DNA from: an uncultured Erysipelotrichaceae bacterium
GTDB taxonomy: Bacteria > Bacillota_I > Bacilli_A > RF39 > UBA660
Length of the DNA stretch: 6,461 nt
Assembly: GCA_902803795.1 (NCBI GenBank)
Contig: CADCRC010000047.1
Span: forward strand, 1-6,461
Direction: 5' to 3'
Part shown: positions 1-5,968 of the stretch, piece by piece
How positions within the stretch are numbered: the stretch's first letter is position 1
Layout of the letters: each line of letters begins with the position of its first letter
Translations under genes and position numbers: made by a program
The notes under the pieces: model-generated
The model's input: the letters and a program-made list of their open reading frames with translations, nothing else
Database searches by the model: none
What the model was told of the DNA's origin: nothing

Positions 1-1016
1 TAATCTCCATTTTCATCTTTAGGAGTTTCATCTCTATCTTTAAAGAAATCATCCATAGATAAAGCAATAGGATGAAGACCAAAAGACTTCAAATATAAAC
101 ATAGTTTCTTACTAGTAGTAGTTTTTCCACTCGAAGAAGGTCCACCAAGTAATACAATTTTTAATTTGTTTTTAGATTGAATAATATTAGCCAAAGCAAA
201 TAAAACATTATTAGATATTCTTTCAGCAATATGAATCAAATCATCAACATTTCTAGTAGAAACCAATTTATTTAAATCAGCAGTATTCTCAATATGCATT
301 ATTTTACCCCATCTAGTATAATTATTAAAAACTTCATACATACTAGGATGATGTTTATACTCTGGAATAGTTAAATCATAAATAGTAGGAAATTGTAATA
401 AAAATCCATTTTCATTGATATAAGTTAAATCAAAATCTAAAACATGACTAGTTGAAGAAGGCATATTATTATAAAAATAATTATATGAATCACCCAATCT
501 ATATAAAGTAATATATGAATTAGTATTATATCTCATAACATTAGCTTTTACATGATCACCAATAGATTCAAAATATTTAATAGCCTCTATTCTATCAACA
601 GTACTCCTAGTAATAGGACAATCAGATAAAATAATCTCTCTCATCATATCTTTAATATCTTTTAATATATTCTTATCCAATTTAAATTCACTTTCTATAT
701 AAATACCTTTATCTAAAGAATGTAATATTATAACATTACCCTTTTTTCCATATAACTTTTTACAAGCATAAATCAATATATAACAAAGTCCAGATATATG
801 ACACTTATTACCTTCTTTAGAAGTTAAATCCAAAAATTCAATTTTACAATCATTAAATACCTTTTCAGATAATTCTTTTATTCTATTATCAATTCTCGCA
901 AGAAGTATTGGAAAAGTATAATTAAGAGATACTATCTTAGATATTTCTTCTAAAGTAGTTCCCCTAGGAAAATTATATTTCTCACCTAATATTTCAACAT
1001 TAATCTCATTCAACAT
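1..1016 (-). CDS. Nucleoside kinase (TGS + ThrRS-like + uridine kinase-like), C-terminus cut off by window
   Basis: This is the N-terminal 338 residues of a gene that runs off the left edge. I translated it by hand from the ATG at 1016, which has AGGAGT five bases upstream. Residues 1-60 look like a TGS domain (GTTLEEISK near residue 19). Residues about 60-240 resemble the second additional domain of threonyl/alanyl-tRNA synthetases, starting with a CHISGLCYILIYAC segment. A P-loop, GGPSSSGKT, lies at residues 291-299 (Lys298), followed by DDFF at 322-325 and DRDETPKDENGDY at the edge, as in uridine kinase-like proteins of this architecture. The family is usually about 550 aa, so roughly 40% is missing. 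The expected role is ATP-dependent phosphorylation of a nucleoside in the cytoplasm; the substrate is not shown by the sequence. It is the last visible gene of the leftward operon, 13 nt after the preceding stop. Confidence 0.88.
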   Translation of the reverse strand, partial: MLNEINVEILGEKYNFPRGTTLEEISKIVSLNYTFPILLARIDNRIKELSEKVFNDCKIEFLDLTSKEGNKCHISGLCYILIYACKKLYGKKGNVIILHSLDKGIYIESEFKLDKNILKDIKDMMREIILSDCPITRSTVDRIEAIKYFESIGDHVKANVMRYNTNSYITLYRLGDSYNYFYNNMPSSTSHVLDFDLTYINENGFLLQFPTIYDLTIPEYKHHPSMYEVFNNYTRWGKIMHIENTADLNKLVSTRNVDDLIHIAERISNNVLFALANIIQSKNKLKIVLLGGPSSSGKTTTSKKLCLYLKSFGLHPIALSMDDFFKDRDETPKDENGD

Positions 1017-1029
1017 AAAAACTCCTATA

Positions 1030-1470
1030 TTACATTGTATATATAACAATAAAACAAACAATTATTAATATTATTAAAATAATTAAAACACCCAAAAGAA
1101 CAATACTAACACTATCTATCTTACTAATATCTTCATTATTATCTTTTTCACTATTATTAATATCTTTATCATATTCTTTTTCATTATTATTAGTAGTTTC
1201 TTTAACATTTTTATTTATCTTTTTTAATTCTTTTGTCTTATCAAATTCACTATCATCAATACTAGAATCACTATCTCTAACAATAGAAAATTCTTTTGTT
1301 TTATCAAATTTATCTAAAACATCAACATTATCAGAATCATCCTCAACATTATCAATAGCCTTAGATAAATTCAAAGAACTATCATTATTATCAAAACTAT
1401 TATCTTCATCTTTTATTGCTTTAATTAATCTATCAATATCGTTTCGTGTTTTTTCAAAATCATCCTTCAT
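1030..1470 (-). CDS. Small acidic tail-anchored membrane protein with repeated FDKTKE motif (function unknown)
   Basis: I do not recognise this 146-residue protein. Residues 1-118 are hydrophilic and rich in Asp, Asn, Lys, Ser and Glu, probably disordered. Residues about 121-143 form one very hydrophobic segment (VSIVLLGVLIILIILIIV and onward) with only three residues after it. This implies a tail-anchored protein with its acidic part most likely in the cytoplasm. The heptad-like motif FDKTKE occurs at residues 55-60 and 76-81, and a related FEKTR at 5-9. The start has GAGAGG six bases upstream, overlapping the end of the Smr gene, whose stop is 1 nt away, so translation is probably coupled. 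The low-complexity composition makes homology hard to judge, but the good ribosome binding site, tight packing and clean membrane segment support a real gene. Confidence 0.8.
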   Translation of the reverse strand: MKDDFEKTRNDIDRLIKAIKDEDNSFDNNDSSLNLSKAIDNVEDDSDNVDVLDKFDKTKEFSIVRDSDSSIDDSEFDKTKELKKINKNVKETTNNNEKEYDKDINNSEKDNNEDISKIDSVSIVLLGVLIILIILIIVCFIVIYTM

Positions 1471-1471
1471 A

Positions 1472-1735
1472 TTATACCTCTCTACTTTTTAAACTAACTA
1501 AAGTCTGCCCATCATTAAATATATCTAATCTATAATCCAAAACATATTTATTATCACTTAATACGTCAAAAACAACCTTCTTTAATACTCCACTACCTTT
1601 ACCATGTACTATAACAACACTTCTTCTTTGCATATAATAATTTTCTTCAATAAAATCATTAATTTTAATAACAGCAGTTTGTCTTAACTCACCATGTAAA
1701 TCAAGAGTTGGTTTATTATTATTTAGATTTATCAT
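1472..1735 (-). CDS. Stand-alone Smr (small MutS-related) domain protein
   Basis: This 87-residue protein is essentially one Smr domain, as found at the C-terminus of MutS2. The two hallmark motifs are present: LDLHG at residues 11-15 and HGKGSGVLKK at 44-53. The closing strand, GQTLVSLK (76-83), also fits the family. Smr domains bind nucleic acid and many are nucleases acting on branched DNA or on RNA. Which applies here cannot be read from sequence, and there is no MutS2 ATPase part next to it. The start lies 17 nt inside the end of the upstream sugar kinase gene. The ribosome binding site is weak (GGA very close to the ATG, AGAAG about 12 nt upstream), so it probably depends on ribosomes finishing the kinase. 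It is possible, but less likely, that it is a remnant of a longer MutS2-like gene. Confidence 0.9.
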   Translation of the reverse strand: MINLNNNKPTLDLHGELRQTAVIKINDFIEENYYMQRRSVVIVHGKGSGVLKKVVFDVLSDNKYVLDYRLDIFNDGQTLVSLKSREV

Positions 1736-2618
1736 ATTCCAATACTTCTTTTAAAGTAGGTATAGAATTTCTAGACCCAATTCTTGTTACAGAAATAGCA
1801 CCAGTAATAGATGATAATCTTATAGCATCTTCTAAATTATAACCATTAGATATAAAATAAGCAAATGCTCCATGAAATATATCACCAGCTCCAGTAGCAT
1901 CAACAGCTTTAACTTTAATAGATGGAATAATTTTATATTTATTATTTATCTTAGTAAAACTACCAGAAGCCTCTAGAGTAATAATAATATTAGTTTTAAA
2001 ATAATCTCTTAACATCTCATATACTTTTTTTAATTTTTTAATATCTTTTTTTTCTAAACTAATACCACTAAATTCTTCAGCAAAATCATGAGAACAAACC
2101 AAATAAGTAACAAGCCTACCTAATCTTCTAGTCTTATCATTTAATCTACCAGCATCAAGAACACTTATAGCATTCAAATTATTTTTTAAAACATACTCAC
2201 AACTTTTATAATGTTCACCATCAATTAATATAATATCATATTTTTCATTAGGATTATTATTAAGACTATCAAATACCATACCATCTCTTGAAGTAAGAAT
2301 AGTCCTAGAACCATTAGAAGTGTTCGCAATAATATAACTACTATCTGTACTATGACCATCAACAAGTTCCAAATATTTAGTATTAGCTCCTACTTTTTTA
2401 AAATCTTCTTTAACAAGTTTTCCATAATAATCATTACCAACAACACCAGCTATAGAAGTATCAAGTCCCCATTTAGCCATCAAATATCCACCATTAGAAG
2501 CAGGACCACCACCACAAGAAATATTATTTCCTAATCTATATTTTAAATTTTCCTCAGGATAAAAATCAGTAACTAAAGTAATATCAAAAGTTGAATGTCC
2601 CAAAGCTAAAGCCTTCAT
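1719..2618 (-). CDS. PfkB/ribokinase-family carbohydrate kinase
   Basis: This 299-residue protein is full length for the ribokinase-like fold. It transfers phosphate from ATP to a sugar or related alcohol in the cytoplasm. The first PfkB signature is at residues 36-44 (GGGPASNGG), leading into LMAKWGLDTSIAGVVGND. The second contains the anion-hole and catalytic-base motif DATGAGD at 240-246, with Asp246 as the expected catalytic base. The N-terminal strand ALGHSTFDI and the substrate-side acidic residue (Asp12) fit the family. The substrate (ribose, fructose, nucleoside or other) cannot be assigned. The start is set by GAGGTGA four bases upstream. It appears to be the first gene of the leftward operon, following a probable terminator and a -10 box, and it overlaps the Smr gene by 17 nt. 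Confidence 0.92.
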   Translation of the reverse strand: MKALALGHSTFDITLVTDFYPEENLKYRLGNNISCGGGPASNGGYLMAKWGLDTSIAGVVGNDYYGKLVKEDFKKVGANTKYLELVDGHSTDSSYIIANTSNGSRTILTSRDGMVFDSLNNNPNEKYDIILIDGEHYKSCEYVLKNNLNAISVLDAGRLNDKTRRLGRLVTYLVCSHDFAEEFSGISLEKKDIKKLKKVYEMLRDYFKTNIIITLEASGSFTKINNKYKIIPSIKVKAVDATGAGDIFHGAFAYFISNGYNLEDAIRLSSITGAISVTRIGSRNSIPTLKEVLEYDKSK

Positions 2619-2635
2619 AAAATCACCTCATAAAT

Positions 2636-2641
2636 ATTATA
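2636..2641 (-). promoter_or_regulatory. Possible promoter -10 box for the kinase operon
   Basis: A perfect TATAAT on the minus strand lies seven bases upstream of the GAGGTGA ribosome binding site of the sugar kinase gene. No good -35 hexamer is found at 16-18 nt spacing (ATCGTA at 17) and there is no TG extension. The 5' leader would be only about ten bases before the ATG. It is plausible because a terminator sits immediately upstream, but perfect -10 boxes arise by chance in DNA this AT-rich. Confidence 0.35.
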
Positions 2642-2643
2642 GT

Positions 2644-2669
2644 AAAAAAGTATCAATTTACGATACTTT
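2644..2669 (-). terminator. Probable intrinsic terminator of the fibre secretion operon
   Basis: On the minus strand, just one base after the stop codon of the second fibre gene, AAAGTATC and GATACTTT form a perfect 8-bp stem with a 7-nt loop (GTAAATT). It runs into six consecutive T residues, three of them inside the stem. Position and shape fit a rho-independent terminator. The stem has only two G-C pairs, so termination may be partial and allow some read-through into the kinase operon. Confidence 0.55.
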
Positions 2670-2670
2670 A

Positions 2671-3270
2671 TTAAGCCTGTTCATAATTTAATACTACAAC
2701 AACATTATTTAATATATCATCAGTAGGATAAGTTGCAGTAGTAGCATTATCTTTATATTTTAACTTTATACTAAATGATATTGTATCATTAATATTCAAA
2801 AATTGCTGACTATTTGAATTAATAGAACTAATAAAGGCAGCAGATGTACCAGTATTAGTAACACTAGAATTACCATATGTAATTGTATATTCTACATAAT
2901 CAGGAATACTAGGTAAATTTATACCAACAATTCTTGCATTAACTGTACCATTATTTTTTATTGTAGCATTATATTTATAAACATCTCCAACATCAAGTAA
3001 TAAACCATTAACTGATATAGACATATTACCATTAGTTGTATCAATAACTGGAGAAATAGAACTAATAGAACTTGATGTGGATGAATCAACACTAGCTTCA
3101 ATAAATCTTATATCCCAACTTCCAGCATCAACAATAGAAGTACCTGTAGCAGTAATATTTTGTGTTAATATAGAATATCCAACATAAAAAGACATGCTAA
3201 TTAAACAAAACACTAAAACAATAATATATTTACTTTGATCATACTTATGTAATATAACACGTCTTCTCAT
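2671..3270 (-). CDS. Second TasA/camelysin-like secreted fibre protein with SipW-type leader
   Basis: This 199-residue exported protein has a basic N-terminus (MRRR), a hydrophobic segment at residues about 15-32 and the motif GYSILTQNITATGT from residue 31. This matches GYAVLSQTLTITGS in the other fibre protein of this locus. Cleavage is predicted after GYS (Ser33). WDIRF (52-56) parallels WNVKF in the other protein, and VGDVYKYNATIKNNGT (94-109) is the conserved beta-strand core. TasA and camelysin proteins of Bacilli are cut by SipW and assemble into extracellular matrix fibres or stay at the cell surface. That function here is inferred. There are no cysteines after the leader and no LPXTG anchor. 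The start has AAGGAGG ten bases upstream, overlapping the stop codon of the upstream gene. A probable terminator follows directly, so this is the last gene of the operon. Confidence 0.85.
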   Translation of the reverse strand: MRRRVILHKYDQSKYIIVLVFCLISMSFYVGYSILTQNITATGTSIVDAGSWDIRFIEASVDSSTSSSISSISPVIDTTNGNMSISVNGLLLDVGDVYKYNATIKNNGTVNARIVGINLPSIPDYVEYTITYGNSSVTNTGTSAAFISSINSNSQQFLNINDTISFSIKLKYKDNATTATYPTDDILNNVVVVLNYEQA

Positions 3271-3285
3271 ATTATCAATACCTCC

Positions 3286-3879
3286 TTAAAAATCTAATAC
3301 TTCTATTTGTCTCGTAGCCTCTAATAAATCATCTATTTTTTTGTTTTCAATATTTTCTTCAATATTTACTTTACAAATTATTTCTTTTGCCTTTTCAGCA
3401 ACTATAGTATCTTCCAAACTTTTATCTTTAACAATTCTTTCTCTTTTAATAGATTTTTCAAGCATAGATTTAGTTTGTTCTTTCTTCATAACATGTACAA
3501 GTAATTCATCATTTAAAGAAATTACAAATGTACAAGTCTTTTCCTCTTTATAATAATAAATAGGTTTTCTAAGTTCTAATTCAGCATCTACTAAATCACT
3601 AATATTCTTAACAAATAATATATTTTTACCTTTAACATCAGGCATATTTTCACATTCAACAACTATTGCATCATAATCTCTTAAAAATTTATTTAATTTT
3701 TTCTCATAACTAGAATTTTTATCAAAAATATCTATAACACATCTAAAGAAATATAATATAGAACAAACAAACACACCTCCAGCTATTATAGAAAAACTTG
3801 TCAATTTACTCATAAATAACAACAATGTTACAATAAACGATATCAATACAAATATAATACTAACTAATACTTTTTTCAT
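3286..3879 (-). CDS. Two-TM membrane protein resembling the C-terminal part of DUF5305 proteins
   Basis: This 197-residue protein has two membrane segments near the start (about 4-22 and 31-47) joined by a short loop, then a hydrophilic domain expected in the cytoplasm. The stretch LRDYDAIVVECENMPD (66-81), followed by ISDLVDAELELRKPIYYY (93-110), resembles, from memory, the pattern after the last membrane helix of DUF5305 proteins. Those are often encoded next to signal peptidases and TasA-like proteins. The large outside domain that longer relatives carry between the two helices seems absent. Residues from about 134 on are highly charged and probably helical. The role is unknown; operon position suggests an accessory to export or assembly of the fibre proteins. 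AGGAGG overlaps the end of the peptidase gene, whose stop is 2 nt away, so the two are probably translationally coupled. Confidence 0.85.
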   Translation of the reverse strand: MKKVLVSIIFVLISFIVTLLLFMSKLTSFSIIAGGVFVCSILYFFRCVIDIFDKNSSYEKKLNKFLRDYDAIVVECENMPDVKGKNILFVKNISDLVDAELELRKPIYYYKEEKTCTFVISLNDELLVHVMKKEQTKSMLEKSIKRERIVKDKSLEDTIVAEKAKEIICKVNIEENIENKKIDDLLEATRQIEVLDF

Positions 3880-3881
3880 AA

Positions 3882-5042
3882 TTACCTCCTACCATGTAAT
3901 AATTCATCCAACAATACACTTGGATAACCAATCAATGGAATTTTAAATTCAACTATTCCTTCAACATCATCTATCGATTTATTCTTAACATCTTTAGAAT
4001 TATTCGCATCTCCCTTAGTAACAATAGAAAGTTCCTTACTCTTATCCAACTTAATCAATCTATGAACTATATATTTACCATCTTGTTTAAATACAATAAT
4101 CTGACCTTTTTTTAAATCATTTATATTATCTACTTTTCTAACTATTACAGCATCCCCTTTAGAAATAACAGGTTTCATAGAATTAGAACCTATACCCATC
4201 ATATAAATAGGAAAAACTCTAGAAATCAAAGCTATTAATAATATAATAAATGCTATCAAAGGAATCTCAAATTTACTTCCATTACCATATTCTCTATCTT
4301 TCTCTTCAGGTACACTATATTCATCATAGCTTTCTATTATTTTACTATCACTTACAAATATTAATATAGGTAAAGCAATAAAAATCATAGAAGTAATATA
4401 TTCACCTAAATCTGGAAAGAATGGAAGTACAAAACTATATATATCAAGTATTAATCTATAAACAATTGTAGTTCTATATCCAACATGATAACACAAATAA
4501 CTGAGTAACAAATTTTTAAATATAATTGGAACAAAAACACTAGTAACATATCTAAATATAGGATCAAACCCAGTTAAAGTAGAAAACTTAGTATTTACAA
4601 CCAATTCAAATAATGTAATAACTAAAGTAATAATACCAATAACTCTTTTAGAATCACTATTCTTATTAATCATAACATATCTAAATAATTCAATTAAAAC
4701 AGCTATTATAACAGGTGCAAATATATTATTAAACATAGTAATTGGATTTAAAGAATAACCATTTTTCAAAAAACCAGTAAAGAAGCCCAAAAAATATGTA
4801 AAAATAAAAGTTATAATTACATAAAGCATAGTATTATTAAATACATATCTCTTTAAACTATTATTTTTATCTTTATGATAACCTAAAAGCATAATTGAAA
4901 TATAAGTAATAATAATTATAAAAGATGCACTAAATGATTGTACATATGCAAATAAGAATTTTTTTAAAACAAATTCATATAAAACAATATATACCATAAA
5001 TAAAGATATTATAAATATATTACTTGTTTTTCTATTTAACAT
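3882..5042 (-). CDS. sipW: SipW/ER-type signal peptidase I with multi-TM N-terminal region
   Basis: The C-terminal third (from about 255) is a signal peptidase of the S26B type (SipW, archaeal, Sec11). A membrane helix at about 259-279 leads into GIGSNSMKP, with the catalytic serine at 288. IVHR at 325-328 supplies His327, which replaces the lysine of ordinary bacterial signal peptidases. TKGDANNSKD at 342-351 supplies Asp345 or Asp351. It should cut leaders of the neighbouring TasA/camelysin-like proteins outside the membrane. Residues 1-235 hold about eight further hydrophobic segments (near 8-26, 37-54, 72-91, 104-124, 133-150, 163-186, 193-210, 215-231) that SipW itself, about 190 aa, does not have. 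I do not recognise this part. The symbol is given by family analogy only. The ribosome binding site (AAAGGA about 11 nt upstream) is weaker than its neighbours', which fits low expression of an enzyme compared with its substrate. Confidence 0.9.
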   Translation of the reverse strand: MLNRKTSNIFIISLFMVYIVLYEFVLKKFLFAYVQSFSASFIIIITYISIMLLGYHKDKNNSLKRYVFNNTMLYVIITFIFTYFLGFFTGFLKNGYSLNPITMFNNIFAPVIIAVLIELFRYVMINKNSDSKRVIGIITLVITLFELVVNTKFSTLTGFDPIFRYVTSVFVPIIFKNLLLSYLCYHVGYRTTIVYRLILDIYSFVLPFFPDLGEYITSMIFIALPILIFVSDSKIIESYDEYSVPEEKDREYGNGSKFEIPLIAFIILLIALISRVFPIYMMGIGSNSMKPVISKGDAVIVRKVDNINDLKKGQIIVFKQDGKYIVHRLIKLDKSKELSIVTKGDANNSKDVKNKSIDDVEGIVEFKIPLIGYPSVLLDELLHGRR

Positions 5043-5064
5043 ATCAATTCTATTCCTTTCTATA

Positions 5065-5119
5065 AATTATTACCCTATGCTAATATATAACAATTATATA
5101 CTAGCATAGGATAATGATT
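5065..5119 (-). promoter_or_regulatory. Long RNA hairpin (26 paired positions) between fibre gene and peptidase gene
   Basis: In the leftward transcript, bases 5119-5094 pair with 5090-5065 around a three-base UUG loop. Of 26 positions, 23 are Watson-Crick, two are G-U wobbles (5101/5083 and 5111/5073) and one is a C-A mismatch (5116/5068). Its core is CCTATGCTA with TAGCATAGG. In the rightward transcript the two wobbles would be A-C mismatches, so the structure favours the operon strand. It ends five bases before the peptidase ribosome binding site and is not followed by a real T-run, so it does not look like a plain terminator. It may protect or process the fibre mRNA or attenuate the peptidase genes. 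Confidence 0.7.
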
Positions 5120-5132
5120 AAATCATTATCCT
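5108..5132 (-). promoter_or_regulatory. Upstream hairpin competing with the long hairpin
   Basis: AGGATAATGAT and ATCATTATCCT form a perfect 11-bp stem with a TTA loop in the leftward transcript. Its 3' arm (5118-5108) is also the first part of the 5' arm of the 26-position hairpin at 5065-5119, so the two complete structures cannot form together. This one is transcribed first. The layout is that of an attenuator or two-state leader, but no sensing element or T-run is visible. Confidence 0.6.
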
Positions 5133-5165
5133 TAAAAATTACAATAAATTTATATAACAACTAAA

Positions 5166-5756
5166 TTATTGTTGTTCAAAATTAATTGTATAAGAACCAC
5201 TATTAGACTGATTACTAGAAGGTAAAGTAGTTGTTGTTGATGGATAAGATACAACAACAGTTATTGTTGCAGAAGCATTTGGAGCTAAAACATCATTTTG
5301 TTTCATACTATTATTAGTAACAGTAGCTCTATAATAATCACCAGTTGCAACAGTTATTGCATCAGTAATAGAACTAACTTTAGCAGGTATTGTTCCTGAA
5401 TTAGTAACAGTTGCTGTAAAAGTTAATGTATCTCCAGGTTGTTTTAAAGCAGCAGAATAACTTACAGTAGTATCAGTAAATGAAACACTTGCTGTAGCTG
5501 GAGTTGTATAACTTTCTGGAGTAGCAGCAGCAGCAGCACCAGTAACTGTAACAGCTGAACCACCATATTTCCATGCTGTAATATCAGCAGCTGTAAATTT
5601 TACATTCCAATCAGTAGTAGCAGTATTAATATTAGTACTACCAGTAATAGTTAATGTTTGAGACAATACAGCATAACCAACAGAAACTCCTAACAATAAT
5701 AATAGTAAGAACAATAATAAACCTTTTCTAGAACTTTTTTTCTTTTCTTTTTTCAT
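5166..5756 (-). CDS. Thr/Ala-rich TasA/camelysin-like secreted fibre protein with SipW-type leader
   Basis: With the start at 5756 this is a 196-residue exported protein. The leader is MKKEKKKSSRKG followed by a very hydrophobic LLLFLLLLLLGVSVGYA, with cleavage predicted after Ala29 and then VLSQTLTITGS. The mature part is rich in Thr, Ala, Ser and Val with no cysteine and only three lysines after residue 100 or so, as expected of a beta-sheet surface protein. Family-like motifs are WNVKF (50-54) and QPGDTLTFTATVTNSGT (106-122). TasA-type proteins form extracellular fibres after SipW cleavage; that role is inferred here. A longer reading from the ATG at 5813 is unlikely: it would translate the AAGGAGG site as protein and begin inside the predicted -10 box. 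It is the first gene of the operon, separated from the peptidase gene by 123 nt containing the double hairpin, so it may be made in excess of the downstream genes. Confidence 0.9.
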   Translation of the reverse strand: MKKEKKKSSRKGLLLFLLLLLLGVSVGYAVLSQTLTITGSTNINTATTDWNVKFTAADITAWKYGGSAVTVTGAAAAATPESYTTPATASVSFTDTTVSYSAALKQPGDTLTFTATVTNSGTIPAKVSSITDAITVATGDYYRATVTNNSMKQNDVLAPNASATITVVVSYPSTTTTLPSSNQSNSGSYTINFEQQ

Positions 5757-5760
5757 ATTT

Positions 5761-5767
5761 CCTCCTT
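5761..5767 (-). promoter_or_regulatory. Ribosome binding site that fixes the fibre gene start
   Basis: AAGGAGG lies four bases upstream of the ATG at 5756. It is the strongest site in this window and decides for the shorter, 196-residue product with a standard basic n-region rather than the in-frame ATG 57 nt upstream. Confidence 0.85.
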
Positions 5768-5808
5768 CAATTTTTAACAAAAAGCTTCTTACTACTTTCT
5801 GTAATTTA

Positions 5809-5819
5809 ATCATACCACA
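5809..5819 (-). promoter_or_regulatory. Extended -10 promoter for the fibre secretion operon
   Basis: On the minus strand, TGTGGTATGAT matches the Gram-positive extended -10 pattern (TRTGN before a TATAAT-like hexamer, here TATGAT). No -35 hexamer is found at 17-18 nt, but the upstream stretch is A-rich (5821-5833 on the opposite strand is nearly all T). Transcription would start near 5802 and give a leader of about 46 nt, a normal length. Confidence 0.6.
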
Positions 5820-5842
5820 TTTTATTTTTTTTTATATATAAA

Positions 5843-5899
5843 TGTAAATATTTTTTGTAAAATAGACAGTATAATTGTAAAGTTGTCAATAGATGTAAA
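5843..5899. repeat. Four copies of TGTAAA in the divergent control region
   Basis: TGTAAA on the plus strand occurs at 5843-5848, 5856-5861, 5876-5881 and 5894-5899. The first and last copies sit in an 11-base direct repeat, ATGTAAATATT (5842-5852 and 5893-5903), 51 bases apart. The copies lie between the two divergent promoters and could be binding sites for a shared regulator. In DNA this AT-rich, some clustering may be accidental. Confidence 0.45.
5861..5889 (-). promoter_or_regulatory. Possible second, upstream leftward promoter
   Basis: A consensus TTGACA (5884-5889, minus strand) is followed at 17 nt by TCTATT (5861-5866), which matches only four of six positions of a -10 box. The leader would be about 100 nt. 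It may be an alternative promoter of the fibre operon or a chance match. Confidence 0.3.
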
Positions 5900-5904
5900 T
5901 ATTG

Positions 5905-5918
5905 ATACAAACTTGTAT
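5905..5918. promoter_or_regulatory. Candidate operator: short inverted repeat at the rightward promoter
   Basis: ATACAA-AC-TTGTAT is a perfect inverted repeat with 6-base arms and a 2-base centre. Its right arm coincides with the best -35 hexamer of the rightward gene, the position expected for a repressor site. It is short and AT-rich, so chance is possible. Confidence 0.4.
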
Positions 5919-5940
5919 TATTTTAAAAAAATGTTATACT
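5913..5940 (+). promoter_or_regulatory. Promoter of the rightward secreted-protein gene
   Basis: TTGTAT (5913-5918) and TATACT (5935-5940) are 16 bases apart, and TG one base before the -10 hexamer gives an extended -10. Transcription would start near 5947. The leader is then about 22 nt and holds the ribosome binding site AAGGATGTGA (5956-5965). Confidence 0.55.
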
Positions 5941-5968
5941 AAATTTAATACTAATAAGGATGTGATTT

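Noticed and set aside
2352..2534. Open reading frame of 60 codons on the plus strand inside the sugar kinase gene
   Set aside because: It is antisense to a well-supported PfkB gene, rich in Ile/Ser/Phe as expected from reverse reading of AT-rich coding DNA, and has no convincing ribosome binding site.
3341..3553. Open reading frame of 70 codons on the plus strand inside the DUF5305-like gene
   Set aside because: It is antisense to a gene with a strong ribosome binding site and operon context; its Ser/Phe/Ile-rich composition is a strand artefact.
1030..4100. Similar phrases DKTKEFSIV in the tail-anchored protein and DKSKELSIV in the signal peptidase
   Set aside because: The peptidase segment lies within the catalytic domain between His327 and Asp345 and the contexts are unrelated; a nine-residue likeness between Lys/Asp/Ser-rich proteins is likely chance.
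5065..5132. Palindromic region as a miniature transposable element
   Set aside because: No target-site duplication or second copy is visible in the window, and the strand-specific G-U pairs favour an RNA structure.
5166..5240. LPSSN near the end of the 196-aa protein as a sortase motif
   Set aside because: It is not LPXTG and no hydrophobic helix or basic tail follows before the stop.
5757..5813. In-frame N-terminal extension of the 196-aa fibre protein from the ATG at 5813
   Set aside because: It would translate the AAGGAGG site as Glu-Gly-Gly, give a poor leader, and start inside the predicted -10 box.
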